A stretch of DNA of 31,791 nt from UBA5972 sp964637875 (GCA_964637875.1 CAZWXK010000026.1:1-31791); one strand, 5' to 3'. Counted from the stretch's first letter, positions 8,223 to 17,060 are shown. Program-made: numbers and translations. Notes: generated by a model from the letters alone, not told the origin.

Positions 8223-8250
8223 GGGCACCCCTGGCGGGCGTGCCCTGCAG
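8223..8250 (+). terminator. Possible weak terminator or attenuator before leuS
   Basis: GGGCAC (8223-8228) pairs with GTGCCC (8240-8245), with a partly paired interior, and CTGCAGTTTT follows. The T run is short and displaced from the stem. It could end part of the DUF3576 transcript or shape the leuS leader. No T-box features are seen. Confidence 0.35.
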
Positions 8251-8271
8251 TTTTGACAAGGTGATGAAAAC

Positions 8272-10827
8272 ATGTCCCGCTACAATCCCCGTGTGGTCGA
8301 GCCGAAATGGCAGAAAGCCTGGCAAGAGGCCGATATATTTCGCGCGAAACGTGACGAGAATCGCCCGAAATACTATGTGCTCGAAATGTTTCCGTATCCT
8401 TCGGGGCGGATTCACATGGGGCATGTGCGCAACTACACCATGGGCGACGTGGTGGCGCGTTACAAATCTGCAACAGGGTTCAACGTGCTGCATCCCATGG
8501 GCTGGGACGCCTTTGGAATGCCCGCCGAAAACGCCGCCATGGACAAGGGCGTGCATCCCGGCGACTGGACCTATCAGAACATCAGCGACATGCGCGCCCA
8601 GCTGAAACCCATGGGGCTGTCCATCGACTGGAGCCGCGAGCTCGCCACCTGCGACCCCGAATATTACGGCCAGCAGCAGGCCATGTTCATCGACATGATG
8701 GAGCGTGGCCTGGTCTACCGCAAAGAGGCCATCGTCAACTGGGATCCAATTGACATGACGGTGCTGGCCAATGAACAGGTGATCGACGGCAAGGGCTGGC
8801 GTTCCGGTGCCCCGGTCGAGCGGCGCGCGCTGACACAGTGGTTCTTTCGCATCTCGGATTTTGCCGAGGAACTGCTTGAGGCGCTGGACGGGTTGAAGGA
8901 CTGGCCCGAAAAGGTGCGCCTGATGCAAAAGAACTGGATCGGCCGGTCGCGCGGGTTGCAGTTTGCCTTTGATCTGGTGACGCCGGTTGCCGGGCATGAC
9001 GAAATCGAGGTCTACACCACCCGCCCCGACACGCTCAACGGGGCCAGCTTTGTCGGCATCTCGCCCGACCACCCGCTGGCGCGTGCGCTCGAGGCTGGCA
9101 ATCCCGACATCGCCGCCTTCAACGCCGAATGTCGCCGCATGGGCACATCCGAGGCCGATCTTGAAACCGCCGAAAAGAAGGGTTTTGACACGGGGCTCAA
9201 GGTGCGCCACCCTCTGAACCCCGACCGGGAACTGCCCGTCTGGATCGCCAATTTCATCCTGATGGATTACGGCACCGGCGCGATCTTTGCCTGCCCGGCC
9301 CACGACCAGCGCGACCTGGATTTCGCCCGCAAGTACGGGCTGCCGGTGATCGATACCTTTATGGCGCTGGACGACCCGCAGCCCGTGACCGACACCGCCT
9401 TTGTGCCCCCCAAGGACCAAAAGGTAAAATGGATCGACCATTTCACGGGGCTGGACGTAGCGACCGGCGACGAGGCCATCGAGGCCACCATCAACCTGGC
9501 CGAGCAACAGGGCTGGGGCAAGGGCGTCACCAAATACCGCCTGCGCGACTGGGGCGTCAGCCGACAGCGTTACTGGGGATGCCCGATCCCGGTGGTGCAT
9601 TGCCCCGATTGCGGCGTCGTGCCCGAGAAAAAGGAAAACCTGCCCGTAGAGCTGCCCAGGGATGTCAGCTTTGACAAGCCGGGCAATCCGCTGGAACGCC
9701 ACCCCACATGGCGCGACACGCCTTGCCCGCAATGCGGCCGCCCCGCCCGGCGCGAGACCGACACCATGGATACCTTTGTTGATTCCTCATGGTATTATGC
9801 GCGCTTTACCAACCCCCACGCCCCCACCCCGACCGTGGCCGAGGATGTCGAATACTGGATGAATGTGGACCAGTATATCGGCGGGATCGAGCACGCCATA
9901 CTGCATCTATTGTACTCCCGCTTTTTCGCGCGCGCCATGAACCTGACCGACCACCTGCCGAAAAAGGCGGTCGAGCCGTTCAACGCGCTGTTTACCCAGG
10001 GCATGGTCACCCATGAAACCTATGCCACCCGGGGCAGGAACGGCCTGCCCGTCTGGCACAGCCCGGACGAGGTCGAACTCACCGAAAACGGTGCCATCCT
10101 GCGTGCCACCGGCGAGCCGGTCGAGGTTGGCCCCGTCATCAAGATGTCGAAATCGAAAAAGAACGTGGTGGATCCGGCCGATATCATCGACCAGTATGGT
10201 GCCGATACCGCACGCTGGTTCGTCATGTCCGACAGCCCGCCCGAACGCGATGTCGAATGGACGGCCGCCGGTGCCGAAGCTGCCTGGAAACATCTGCAAC
10301 GCCTGTGGCGCATGACCTCGGAAATTGCCGATGCCGGGGCGTCGGACGATACCGATCCTGCGCTCGAACGCGAAACCGCCCGCGCGATCGACGCCGTGAC
10401 GCGCGGAATCGAGGGTTTTGCCTTCAACAAGGCGGTGGCGGCGCTCTACGCCTTTACCAACACGATCGCGAAATCGCAGGCAGGGGCAGGCGCCAGGCGC
10501 CGCGCGATGCTGACCCTTGCCCAATTGATGCAGCCCATGACCCCGCATCTGGCCGAGGAAATCTGGCAGGCGCTGGGCGGCAAGGGCCTTGTATCGCAGG
10601 CCCCCTGGCCCAGAGCGGACGCGGCGCTGCTGGTCGATGATACCGTGACCCTGCCGATTCAGATCAATGGCAAACGACGTTCGGAAATCACGGTTCCAAA
10701 GGACATGGCCAAGGAAGAGGTTGAAAAACGGGTGCTTGCCGACGATGCTGTGATCAGGTTCCTCAAGGGCAGGGACCCCAGAAAACTGATCGTCGTGCCC
10801 GGCCGGATCGTGAATGTCGTTGTATGA
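8272..10827 (+). CDS. leuS: Leucyl-tRNA synthetase
   Basis: Class I aminoacyl-tRNA synthetase charging tRNA-Leu, with an editing domain. It is 851 residues, close to the usual bacterial length. The HIGH box is HMGH at 48-51 (PYPSGRIHMGH). The KMSKS loop is exact at 624-628. The inserted editing domain (about 220-420) shows YTTRPDTLNGASFVGISPDHPLA and ACPAHDQRDLDFA. A zinc-finger-like Cys set is present in HCPDCGVVP and PCPQCGRPARR. The C-terminal anticodon and tail domains are complete, ending KLIVVPGRIVNVVV. The ATG at 8272 has AAGGTGA upstream. Its last 14 nt overlap lptE, so leuS, lptE, holA and the GST gene form one tightly packed transcription unit. Confidence 0.98.
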   Translation: MSRYNPRVVEPKWQKAWQEADIFRAKRDENRPKYYVLEMFPYPSGRIHMGHVRNYTMGDVVARYKSATGFNVLHPMGWDAFGMPAENAAMDKGVHPGDWTYQNISDMRAQLKPMGLSIDWSRELATCDPEYYGQQQAMFIDMMERGLVYRKEAIVNWDPIDMTVLANEQVIDGKGWRSGAPVERRALTQWFFRISDFAEELLEALDGLKDWPEKVRLMQKNWIGRSRGLQFAFDLVTPVAGHDEIEVYTTRPDTLNGASFVGISPDHPLARALEAGNPDIAAFNAECRRMGTSEADLETAEKKGFDTGLKVRHPLNPDRELPVWIANFILMDYGTGAIFACPAHDQRDLDFARKYGLPVIDTFMALDDPQPVTDTAFVPPKDQKVKWIDHFTGLDVATGDEAIEATINLAEQQGWGKGVTKYRLRDWGVSRQRYWGCPIPVVHCPDCGVVPEKKENLPVELPRDVSFDKPGNPLERHPTWRDTPCPQCGRPARRETDTMDTFVDSSWYYARFTNPHAPTPTVAEDVEYWMNVDQYIGGIEHAILHLLYSRFFARAMNLTDHLPKKAVEPFNALFTQGMVTHETYATRGRNGLPVWHSPDEVELTENGAILRATGEPVEVGPVIKMSKSKKNVVDPADIIDQYGADTARWFVMSDSPPERDVEWTAAGAEAAWKHLQRLWRMTSEIADAGASDDTDPALERETARAIDAVTRGIEGFAFNKAVAALYAFTNTIAKSQAGAGARRRAMLTLAQLMQPMTPHLAEEIWQALGGKGLVSQAPWPRADAALLVDDTVTLPIQINGKRRSEITVPKDMAKEEVEKRVLADDAVIRFLKGRDPRKLIVVPGRIVNVVV

Positions 10828-11308
10828 TCGCCGAACCCTGTTGAAGTTGCTGGCAGTTGCGCCATTGGCGGGCTGTGGATATGCGCCAATTCTTGAAAAG
10901 GGCGGTGCCGCGCGTGCCTTGCAGGGCGCCCTGCGATTTGATCTGGTCGACTCGCCCGAGGGCTTTGCCCTGCTCGAGGCGCTGGAAACGCGTTTTGGCC
11001 GGGCCGGTGAAAAAGCGCGTTTCGATGTGGCGTTGGCGTTGACCATCGACGACCGGGCGCTGGTCCTGAACACTGCCGGGCTCGAGCGGCACACGCTGAG
11101 CGGCAAGGTCGAGATCCGCGTTCTTTCACGCCGCACGGGGGATGTGCTGTTCCAGGACATCCTGCGCCAGACGGCAGGTTATACGGCCAGCGCACAGACC
11201 CTTGTCACCCGGGCATCGGAAAAGGCGGCCCGCCGGCGTCTTGTGGCGTTGCTGGCCGATTCGGTGGCGCTGCGGCTGGAATCCACCGCTCGGTCCTGGG
11301 CGAAATGA
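10814..11308 (+). CDS. lptE: LPS-assembly lipoprotein LptE with Tat-like signal
   Basis: Outer-membrane lipoprotein that plugs the LptD barrel and helps deliver lipopolysaccharide to the cell surface. It is 164 residues. The signal sequence has lipobox LAGC with C21 lipidated, followed by GYAPI. The n-region carries DRRTLLK at 5-11, close to the twin-arginine consensus. Position between leuS and holA is the standard context for lptE in alphaproteobacteria, and the sequence (VEIRVLSRRTGDVLFQDILRQTAGY) fits the family, though LptE is poorly conserved. The ATG lies 14 nt inside leuS and the gene ends in an ATGA overlap with holA, both suggesting translational coupling. Confidence 0.85.
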   Translation: MSLYDRRTLLKLLAVAPLAGCGYAPILEKGGAARALQGALRFDLVDSPEGFALLEALETRFGRAGEKARFDVALALTIDDRALVLNTAGLERHTLSGKVEIRVLSRRTGDVLFQDILRQTAGYTASAQTLVTRASEKAARRRLVALLADSVALRLESTARSWAK

Positions 11309-12333
11309 AGCTGGGTTCGCGCGAGGCCGCCGAGTTTTTCCGCGCGCCCGACACGCGCCGGGCCGGGATCCTGATCCACGGAGCCGATCCGATGCGCGTG
11401 GCCCTGCGGCGTCAGCAGGTCATCAAGGCACTTGTCGGCCAGACCGGCGAGCAAGAGATGCGCCTGGTCCGCCTGAACGGTGCCGAGCTGCGCAGGAATC
11501 CTGCCTTGCTGAGCGATGCATTGCGGGCGCGCGGCTTTTTCCCCGGTCAGAGGGTGGTCCATGTTCAGGATGCAACCGACAGCGCGACCCGGGCCATTTC
11601 GGTGGCGCTGGAAGACTGGCGACAGGGTGATGCCATGCTGGTGGTCACGGCGGGGCAGCTGATGGCGCGCTCCAGCCTGCGCAAGCTGTTCGAAGGTCAT
11701 GCCAATGCGCTGGCCGCAGCGATTCATGCCGATCCCCCGTCGCGCAGCGAAATCGAGGACGCGTTGCGTACGGCCGGGCTGACCCGAATCGATGATGATG
11801 CGATGCACGACATACAGGTTCTGGGGCAGGCGCTGGACCCCGGGGATTTCCGGCAGCTTCTGGAAAAACTGGCGCTTTACACGCAGGGCTGCGACACTGT
11901 CCTTTCCCGCGAAGATGTTGCCGCCTGCGCCCCGGCAACAATCGAGGCGGTGCTGGATGATGCCCTCAATCTGATCGCCGAGGGCGGTGTAGGTGAAATC
12001 GGCCCGCTCATGCACCGCCTCGAGGGGCAGGGGGTAAACCCGACCACGATCTGCATCGGCGCGACCCGCCATTTTCGCCTGCTGCACGCGGCTGCCAGCA
12101 ACCCGCGAGGTGTCGAGGCCGGGCTTGCATCGGCGCGCCCGCCCGTTTTTGGCCCCCGTCGCGACCGCATGGTCCGTCAGGCACGGAAACTGGGGGTCGC
12201 GCGCCTTGAACGCATCCTCGGGATCCTGACGGATGCCGATCTCGATCTGCGCAGCGCAAGACCCGTGCCGCAGAGGGCGCTGCTGGAGCGTGCCTTCATT
12301 CGTATCGCCATGCTGGCGCGACAACAGCCATGA
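11305..12333 (+). CDS. holA: DNA polymerase III delta subunit
   Basis: Delta subunit of the clamp loader, the component that opens the sliding clamp. The 342-residue protein has the HolA layout. The N-terminal region starts with ILIHGADPMRVALRRQQV, an AAA-type domain in which delta lacks an active ATPase. GFFPGQRVVHVQDATD and the DAMLVVTAGQLMARSSLRKLFE segment follow. The C-terminal collar domain shows ILGILTDADLDLRSARPV. The start overlaps the lptE stop (ATGA). Its context in the leuS-lptE-holA cluster is strong support. Confidence 0.93.
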   Translation: MKLGSREAAEFFRAPDTRRAGILIHGADPMRVALRRQQVIKALVGQTGEQEMRLVRLNGAELRRNPALLSDALRARGFFPGQRVVHVQDATDSATRAISVALEDWRQGDAMLVVTAGQLMARSSLRKLFEGHANALAAAIHADPPSRSEIEDALRTAGLTRIDDDAMHDIQVLGQALDPGDFRQLLEKLALYTQGCDTVLSREDVAACAPATIEAVLDDALNLIAEGGVGEIGPLMHRLEGQGVNPTTICIGATRHFRLLHAAASNPRGVEAGLASARPPVFGPRRDRMVRQARKLGVARLERILGILTDADLDLRSARPVPQRALLERAFIRIAMLARQQP

Positions 12334-12353
12334 ACAACCAGGGAAACAGGGAC

Positions 12354-12941
12354 ATGTACAAACTGATCGGTGAAAAGAACAGCCGCGCCTTTCGGGTGCT
12401 CTGGGCGCTCGAGGAAATGGGCCTGGCGTATGAACACGCGCCGGCCAAGCCTCGCAGCGACGAGGTGCGCGACCTCAACCCTGCAGGCAAGATTCCCTGT
12501 CTTGTGGTCGATGACCTGGTTCTGGTCGACTCGGTTGCCATCATGCAGTTTCTGGCCGACCGTCATGGCAAGCTGACCTTTCGGGCCGGCAGCCTGGAAC
12601 GCGCCCGGCAGGATGCGTTCACCCAGTTCGCCTGTGACGAAATGGACAGCGTGTTATGGACCGCCGCGCGTCATACATTCGTTCTGCCCGAGGAAATGCG
12701 CGTGCCAGAGGTCAAGGACTCGCTGCGCTGGGAGTTCCGCCGTTCAATGAAAACGCTGGCCAGCCGCCTGGGCGACAATGAATGGCTGATGGGCGACAGG
12801 TTCACCGTTGCCGACATCGTCACCGTGCATTGCGGCAGCTGGGCCAGGGCCGCGGGTTTCGAAATCGGTGAACCTTCGGTCGAGGCCTATTTTTCCCGCG
12901 CCCGAGCGCGCGCCGCGCATCGCAGGGCAGCAGGAAAATAA
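12354..12941 (+). CDS. Glutathione S-transferase family protein
   Basis: This 195-residue cytosolic glutathione S-transferase-like protein has an N-terminal thioredoxin-fold domain (MYKLIGEKNSRAFRVLWALE, then NPAGKIPCLVVDD and the glutathione-contact region VDSVAIMQFLADRHG). An all-helical C-terminal domain follows, with WLMGDRFTVADIVTVHC, the conserved N-capping motif. ATG 12354 is preferred over ATG 12330: AGGGAA lies 8 nt before 12354, the family starts at MYKLIG, and 12330 has no ribosome site, although it would overlap the holA stop. The substrate is unknown. It is the last gene of the leuS-lptE-holA unit. Confidence 0.9.
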   Translation: MYKLIGEKNSRAFRVLWALEEMGLAYEHAPAKPRSDEVRDLNPAGKIPCLVVDDLVLVDSVAIMQFLADRHGKLTFRAGSLERARQDAFTQFACDEMDSVLWTAARHTFVLPEEMRVPEVKDSLRWEFRRSMKTLASRLGDNEWLMGDRFTVADIVTVHCGSWARAAGFEIGEPSVEAYFSRARARAAHRRAAGK

Positions 12942-12958
12942 CGAAAAGCCCGCCGATC

Positions 12959-12986
12959 GTGCACATGGCGCAAGGGTCATGTGCAC
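12959..12986. terminator. Perfect 9-bp inverted repeat between convergent genes
   Basis: GTGCACATG (12959-12967) and CATGTGCAC (12978-12986) are exact inverted copies with a 10-nt loop. They lie between the GST gene and the convergent IalB gene, where a two-way terminator would sit. Neither side has a T run, so a protein-binding site is an alternative. Confidence 0.5.
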
Positions 12987-13029
12987 ATCCACGGTGCAAG
13001 GTGAATTGATGCAGGGATAACGGAGCGAT

Positions 13030-13560
13030 CTATCCCCCGCAGCGTTTTTCGGCCTCTTGCAACGCGGCGGTAAAGCCCAACAGCGAAAAGGTATCTTCGG
13101 TCCTGGTGCCGCGTGACGACGTGCCGGTCAATACGGCCGTGCGCCCCCGTTTCATGGATGTGGTGATCTTGGCATCATCGCCAGGCGTGGCAGGCCAGGC
13201 CCATTCGCCATCGACGAACATCTTGTAGCTGTTCTGATCGATCTTCATGGTGACAAGGGAACCCTGCTTGAACGGATATCCGCCGGTAAAGGAAACCTCG
13301 CCCTTGACCCCGGCCTTGGGACGGAAGGAAACAAAAAGCAGGGTATCGCTGCGGTTGACCGCAACGACCTTGCCATTGCGGGTGTTGACGCTTTTCTTGG
13401 GTGCCGAAACGATCCAGCATTCCGTCGGGTTGCTTTCGACGAACACGCTCCAGTCGGTCTTGGCATCGACGCGGTTGGTCGATTGTTGCGCGATGGCGCC
13501 GACCGGCGTGGCCAGTGCAATCGCAAGGACCCCGGAAACAAGTGCCGATTTTCCAGTCAT
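13030..13560 (-). CDS. Invasion-associated locus B (IalB) family periplasmic protein
   Basis: This 176-residue secreted protein has a signal peptide of about 25 residues (LAIALATPVGAIA, cleavage before QQS). The mature part matches the IalB family: DWSVFVESNPTECWIVSAPKK, SFTGGYPFKQGS and FSLLGFTAALQEAEKRCGG. Two cysteines, C48 and C174, could form a disulphide. The family is named after a Bartonella protein linked to red-cell invasion, but it is widespread in free-living alphaproteobacteria and its molecular role is not settled, so the name should not be read as virulence. It is convergent with the GST gene and divergent from the asparaginase gene. Confidence 0.87.
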   Translation of the reverse strand: MTGKSALVSGVLAIALATPVGAIAQQSTNRVDAKTDWSVFVESNPTECWIVSAPKKSVNTRNGKVVAVNRSDTLLFVSFRPKAGVKGEVSFTGGYPFKQGSLVTMKIDQNSYKMFVDGEWAWPATPGDDAKITTSMKRGRTAVLTGTSSRGTRTEDTFSLLGFTAALQEAEKRCGG

Positions 13561-13803
13561 TCCACCCCCAGCCTCCAGCTGTTTTCTGCCTCATGTCATA
13601 TCGGGGCGGCCCGTCTGCGCGAACCTGTCCGACAGGGCGACCATAAACCACCCTGTCCGTCCAGTCTAACGCAGAATCGTCACATTTCCAGCCTTGTATG
13701 CGGAAAACCGCCTAGCTGCGCCAGACATGTAATTCGATTGGGGGGGTGGTATTTCCGTAGGATTTGCCGGAAAACGGGTCGGGTCAGGAACAAGGAGGCC
13801 GAC

Positions 13804-14817
13804 ATGGCGGATGCGCAGCAACTGGTCGAGATCTGGCGCGGGCCGATCCTGGAATCGAAACATCGTGGTCATGCGGTGATCTGCGACAGCAGCGGCGAGG
13901 TCATTGCCGCCTGGGGTGACCCCGAACTGGTTTTCCTGCCGCGTTCGGCCGCCAAGATGTTGCAGGCCCTGCCCCTGGTCGAAAGCGGCGCGGCGGCCGA
14001 GGCGGGATTGCGGCCCGAACAGCTGGCCCTGGCCTGTGCCTCGCATAACGGGGCGGCGATTCACACCGAGCGCGTCAATGCCTGGCTGGCAACACTGGGG
14101 CTGGGCGATGACGATTTCCGTTGCGGCGCGCACGAGCCCAAGGACCGCGCAGCCCGCGATGCCCTGATTCGCGCGGGCAAGCAACCCTGTCAGGTGCATA
14201 ACAACTGTTCAGGCAAACATGCCGGTTTTCTGACACTGGCGCGCCACCTGAAGGCGGGGCCGGAATATGTCGATCCCGACCACCCGGTGCAGCTGGCGGT
14301 GCGCGAGGCCTTCGAGGGCATGACCGGCATGACCAGCCCCGGCTTTGGCATCGACGGATGTTCGGCACCAAATTTCGCGACCACCCTGCAAGGCATGGCA
14401 ACCGCAATGGCGCGCATGGCCGCGGGCGAAACCGGCAGCCACGCCCGCAACATGGCCGCTGCACGCCTGGTCGCGGCCATGGCGCGCCACCCCGAACTGG
14501 TCGCGGGCGAAGGTCGCGCCTGTACCGGACTGATGCGTGCCATGGGCGGTGTGGCCTCGATCAAGACGGGTGCCGAGGGGGTGTTCGTCGCCATCCTGCC
14601 GGGGCCGCGCCTGGGCATCGCCGTCAAGATCGAAGACGGCGCCAGCCGAGCCGCCGAGGCCGTGATCGCGGCTCTGTTGACACGACTCGGCGCGCTGGAT
14701 CCCGACCATCCGGCCGCGCGCAAATACATGCACGGCCCGATCACCAACTGGCGCGGGATCGAGACGGGCTTTGTGCGCCCGACGGATACCCTTTGGCAGA
14801 GCGGCAAGCCCATTTGA
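13804..14817 (+). CDS. L-asparaginase, class 3 (Rhizobium etli ReAV type)
   Basis: This 337-residue protein belongs to the Asparaginase_II family, which hydrolyses L-asparagine to aspartate and ammonia and is unrelated to the E. coli enzymes. Residues that match the ReAV active site as I recall it are present: S48 and K51 in LPRSAAKMLQALPL, S80 in ACASHNG, C136 and K139 in HNNCSGKHAGF, and C241 and K255 (zinc ligand and catalytic lysine counterparts). GFGIDGCSAPNFA is another family block. ATG 13804 is fixed by AGGAGG 7 nt upstream; the open frame continues upstream without homology. There is no signal peptide, so it is probably cytoplasmic. Confidence 0.93.
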   Translation: MADAQQLVEIWRGPILESKHRGHAVICDSSGEVIAAWGDPELVFLPRSAAKMLQALPLVESGAAAEAGLRPEQLALACASHNGAAIHTERVNAWLATLGLGDDDFRCGAHEPKDRAARDALIRAGKQPCQVHNNCSGKHAGFLTLARHLKAGPEYVDPDHPVQLAVREAFEGMTGMTSPGFGIDGCSAPNFATTLQGMATAMARMAAGETGSHARNMAAARLVAAMARHPELVAGEGRACTGLMRAMGGVASIKTGAEGVFVAILPGPRLGIAVKIEDGASRAAEAVIAALLTRLGALDPDHPAARKYMHGPITNWRGIETGFVRPTDTLWQSGKPI

Positions 14818-14849
14818 CCCGCTCTTCAAAGGCGGCTACACCACCGCCC

Positions 14850-14936
14850 ATGAAACGCATATTCGACATGGATGATCGCGCCCGCCTGCCCTGGCGTTTT
14901 CACGGCGAGGCGCTCGCGCTGCTGGCCGCGCTTTGA
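14850..14936 (+). CDS. Candidate leucine-rich leader peptide or mini-ORF before leuC
   Basis: A 28-codon ORF lies 58 bp upstream of leuC. Its end is leucine-rich (ALALLAAL; five Leu in all, with codons CTG, CTC, CTG, CTG, CTT). Such a peptide ahead of a leucine biosynthesis gene suggests translation-coupled attenuation. Short complementary segments occur at its 3' end (GCGAG / CTCGC), but no terminator with a T run lies before leuC, and the ribosome site (AAAGGCGG) is distant. It may be a leader peptide, a small protein or chance. Confidence 0.3.
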   Translation: MKRIFDMDDRARLPWRFHGEALALLAAL

Positions 14937-14994
14937 CGCGCCGCATCCGATCGCCTGACCGACAGACAAACCAACATACCCGCGGGAGAATGAA

Positions 14995-16401
14995 ATGACC
15001 GCCCCCAAGACCCTTTATGACAAGATATGGGATGCCCATGTCGTCCAGCAGGATGATGACGGCACCTGTCTGCTGTATATCGACCGCCACCTCGTGCACG
15101 AGGTCACCAGCCCCCAGGCATTCGAAGGCCTGCGCATGGCCGGCCGCAAGGTCCGCGCCCCGGACAAGACCATCGCCGTGCCTGATCACAACGTACCCAC
15201 CACGCTTGACCGTGAAAAGGGGATCGAGAACGAGGAATCCCGCATTCAGGTTGACGCGCTTGACAAGAACGCCCGCGAATTTGGCGTCGTCTATTACCCG
15301 GTCGATGACATCCGCCAGGGCATCGTGCATATCGTCGGCCCCGAACAGGGCTGGACGCTGCCGGGCATGACCGTCGTGTGCGGCGACAGCCACACCGCCA
15401 CCCATGGCGCGTTCGGGGCGCTGGCCCACGGGATCGGCACCTCCGAGGTGGAACATGTGCTGGCAACGCAAACCCTGATCCAGAAGAAATCGAAAAACAT
15501 GCTGGTGGAAATTACCGGCCAGCTGCAACCGGGTGTGACCGCCAAGGACATCACGCTGGCGATCATTGGCAAGATCGGCACCGCGGGCGGCACGGGCCAC
15601 GTCATCGAATATGCCGGCGAGGCCATCCGCAGCCTGTCGATGGAGGGCCGCATGACCGTGTGCAACATGGCCATCGAGGGCGGCGCGCGCGCCGGTCTGA
15701 TCGCACCGGATGAAACCACCTTTGAATACATCAAGGGCCGCCCCCATGCCCCGAAAGGCGCCGCCTGGGAGGCCGCTCTTGCCTGGTGGCAGACGCTGAA
15801 AACCGACGAGGGCGCCCATTACGACAAGGTCGTGCGCCTGCGGGCCGAGGACATCGCCCCTGTCGTCACCTGGGGCACCAGCCCCGAGGACGTGCTGCCG
15901 ATCACGGCATCCATCCCCGCGCCCGAAGATTTCGAAGGCGGCAAGGTCGAGGCCGTGAAGCGCGCGCTCGATTACATGGGGCTGACACCCGGCACACCCC
16001 TGACCGACATCAAGGTCGATACGGTGTTCATCGGGTCCTGCACCAATGGCCGGATCGAGGATCTGCGCGCCGCCGCCGAGATCCTGAAAGGTCGCAAGGT
16101 GGCAGACGGCGTGCGCGTGCTGATCGTTCCCGGCTCGGGCCTTGTGCGTGAACAGGCCGAGGAAGAAGGCCTTGCCGAGATTTTCGCGGCCGCCGGCGCC
16201 GAATGGCGCCTTGCGGGGTGTTCCATGTGCCTGGCCATGAACCCCGACCAGCTGGCGCCCGGCGAACGCTGTGCCTCGACCAGCAACCGCAATTTCGAGG
16301 GCCGCCAGGGCCGCGGTGGTCGCACCCATCTTGTCAGCCCGGCGATGGCGGCGGCTGCGGCAGTGACCGGTCGCCTGACCGATGTGAGGGAGATGATCTG
16401 A
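14995..16401 (+). CDS. leuC: 3-isopropylmalate dehydratase large subunit
   Basis: Large subunit of isopropylmalate isomerase, which converts 2-isopropylmalate to 3-isopropylmalate in leucine synthesis. It is 468 residues, the normal length. The three cysteines that bind the [4Fe-4S] cluster are C349 (IGSCTNGRIEDL) and C409 and C412 (GCSMCLAMNPDQ). Other aconitase-fold blocks are VCGDSHTATHGAFGALAHG and TSNRNFEGRQG. GGGAGA precedes ATG 14995. The stop overlaps the leuD start by one base (TGATG), so the two subunits are translated together. Confidence 0.98.
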   Translation: MTAPKTLYDKIWDAHVVQQDDDGTCLLYIDRHLVHEVTSPQAFEGLRMAGRKVRAPDKTIAVPDHNVPTTLDREKGIENEESRIQVDALDKNAREFGVVYYPVDDIRQGIVHIVGPEQGWTLPGMTVVCGDSHTATHGAFGALAHGIGTSEVEHVLATQTLIQKKSKNMLVEITGQLQPGVTAKDITLAIIGKIGTAGGTGHVIEYAGEAIRSLSMEGRMTVCNMAIEGGARAGLIAPDETTFEYIKGRPHAPKGAAWEAALAWWQTLKTDEGAHYDKVVRLRAEDIAPVVTWGTSPEDVLPITASIPAPEDFEGGKVEAVKRALDYMGLTPGTPLTDIKVDTVFIGSCTNGRIEDLRAAAEILKGRKVADGVRVLIVPGSGLVREQAEEEGLAEIFAAAGAEWRLAGCSMCLAMNPDQLAPGERCASTSNRNFEGRQGRGGRTHLVSPAMAAAAAVTGRLTDVREMI

Positions 16402-17006
16402 TGGAAAAGTTCACCAAACTGTCGGGCGTTGCCGCGCCCATGCCGCTGATCAATATCGACACCGACATGATCATCCCCAAGCAGTTTCTTAAGACGATCA
16501 GGCGTACCGGCCTGGGCGTGCATCTGTTCGACGAGATGCGCTATGACGCCGACGGCAACGAAATCCCTGATTTCGTGCTGAACAAACCGGCCTGGCGTAA
16601 TGCGCAGATCCTGATTGCGGGTGAAAATTTCGGCTGCGGTTCCAGCCGCGAACACGCGCCCTGGGCGCTGCTTGATTTCGGCATCCGCTGCGTGATCGCG
16701 CCCAGCTTTGCCGATATCTTTTATTCCAACTGCTTCAAGAACGGCATCCTCCCGATTGCCCTGCCGCAGGAACAGGTCGATGTGCTGATGGAGGACGCCG
16801 AGCGTGGCGAAAACGCGCGCATCACCGTCGATCTGGAAAACCAGACGGTCAGCGCATCGGACGGCACCGAATTCCATTTCGATATAGACCCGTTCAAGAA
16901 GCACTGCCTGCTGAACGGGCTCGACGACATTGCGCTGACGCTGGAAAAGGCGCCGGCCATTGACGCGTTCGAGGCCCGCTACAAGGCGCAGATGCCCTGG
17001 GTCTGA
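16401..17006 (+). CDS. leuD: 3-isopropylmalate dehydratase small subunit
   Basis: Small (swivel-domain) subunit that completes the LeuC active site. It is 201 residues. It has the family start (INIDTDMIIPKQFL) and the substrate-recognition block ENFGCGSSREHAPWALLDFG, followed by APSFADIFYSNCFKNGILPI. ATG 16401 shares its first base with the leuC TGA. A GGGAG purine stretch at the end of leuC is the likely ribosome site. A G/C-rich hairpin follows 27 bp after the stop. Confidence 0.98.
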   Translation: MEKFTKLSGVAAPMPLINIDTDMIIPKQFLKTIRRTGLGVHLFDEMRYDADGNEIPDFVLNKPAWRNAQILIAGENFGCGSSREHAPWALLDFGIRCVIAPSFADIFYSNCFKNGILPIALPQEQVDVLMEDAERGENARITVDLENQTVSASDGTEFHFDIDPFKKHCLLNGLDDIALTLEKAPAIDAFEARYKAQMPWV

Positions 17007-17032
17007 TCTGGCAATACCGCGAACACGGCCAC

Positions 17033-17060
17033 AGGCCCCCGTTGCAAGGCGGGGGCCTTT
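17033..17060 (+). terminator. Terminator-like hairpin after leuD
   Basis: AGGCCCCCG (17033-17041) pairs with CGGGGGCCT (17050-17058) around an 8-nt loop, followed by TTTGTG. The stem is strong and the T tail short. It would separate leuCD from the membrane protein gene. Confidence 0.65.

Noticed and set aside
7657..9732. Minus-strand ORF of 691 codons opposite DUF3576 and leuS
   Set aside because: High-GC genes often leave an open antisense frame. No domain is recognisable and it has no separate space from leuS.
14836..16329. Minus-strand ORF of 497 codons opposite leuC
   Set aside because: Antisense shadow of leuC, which is fully conserved in the other direction.
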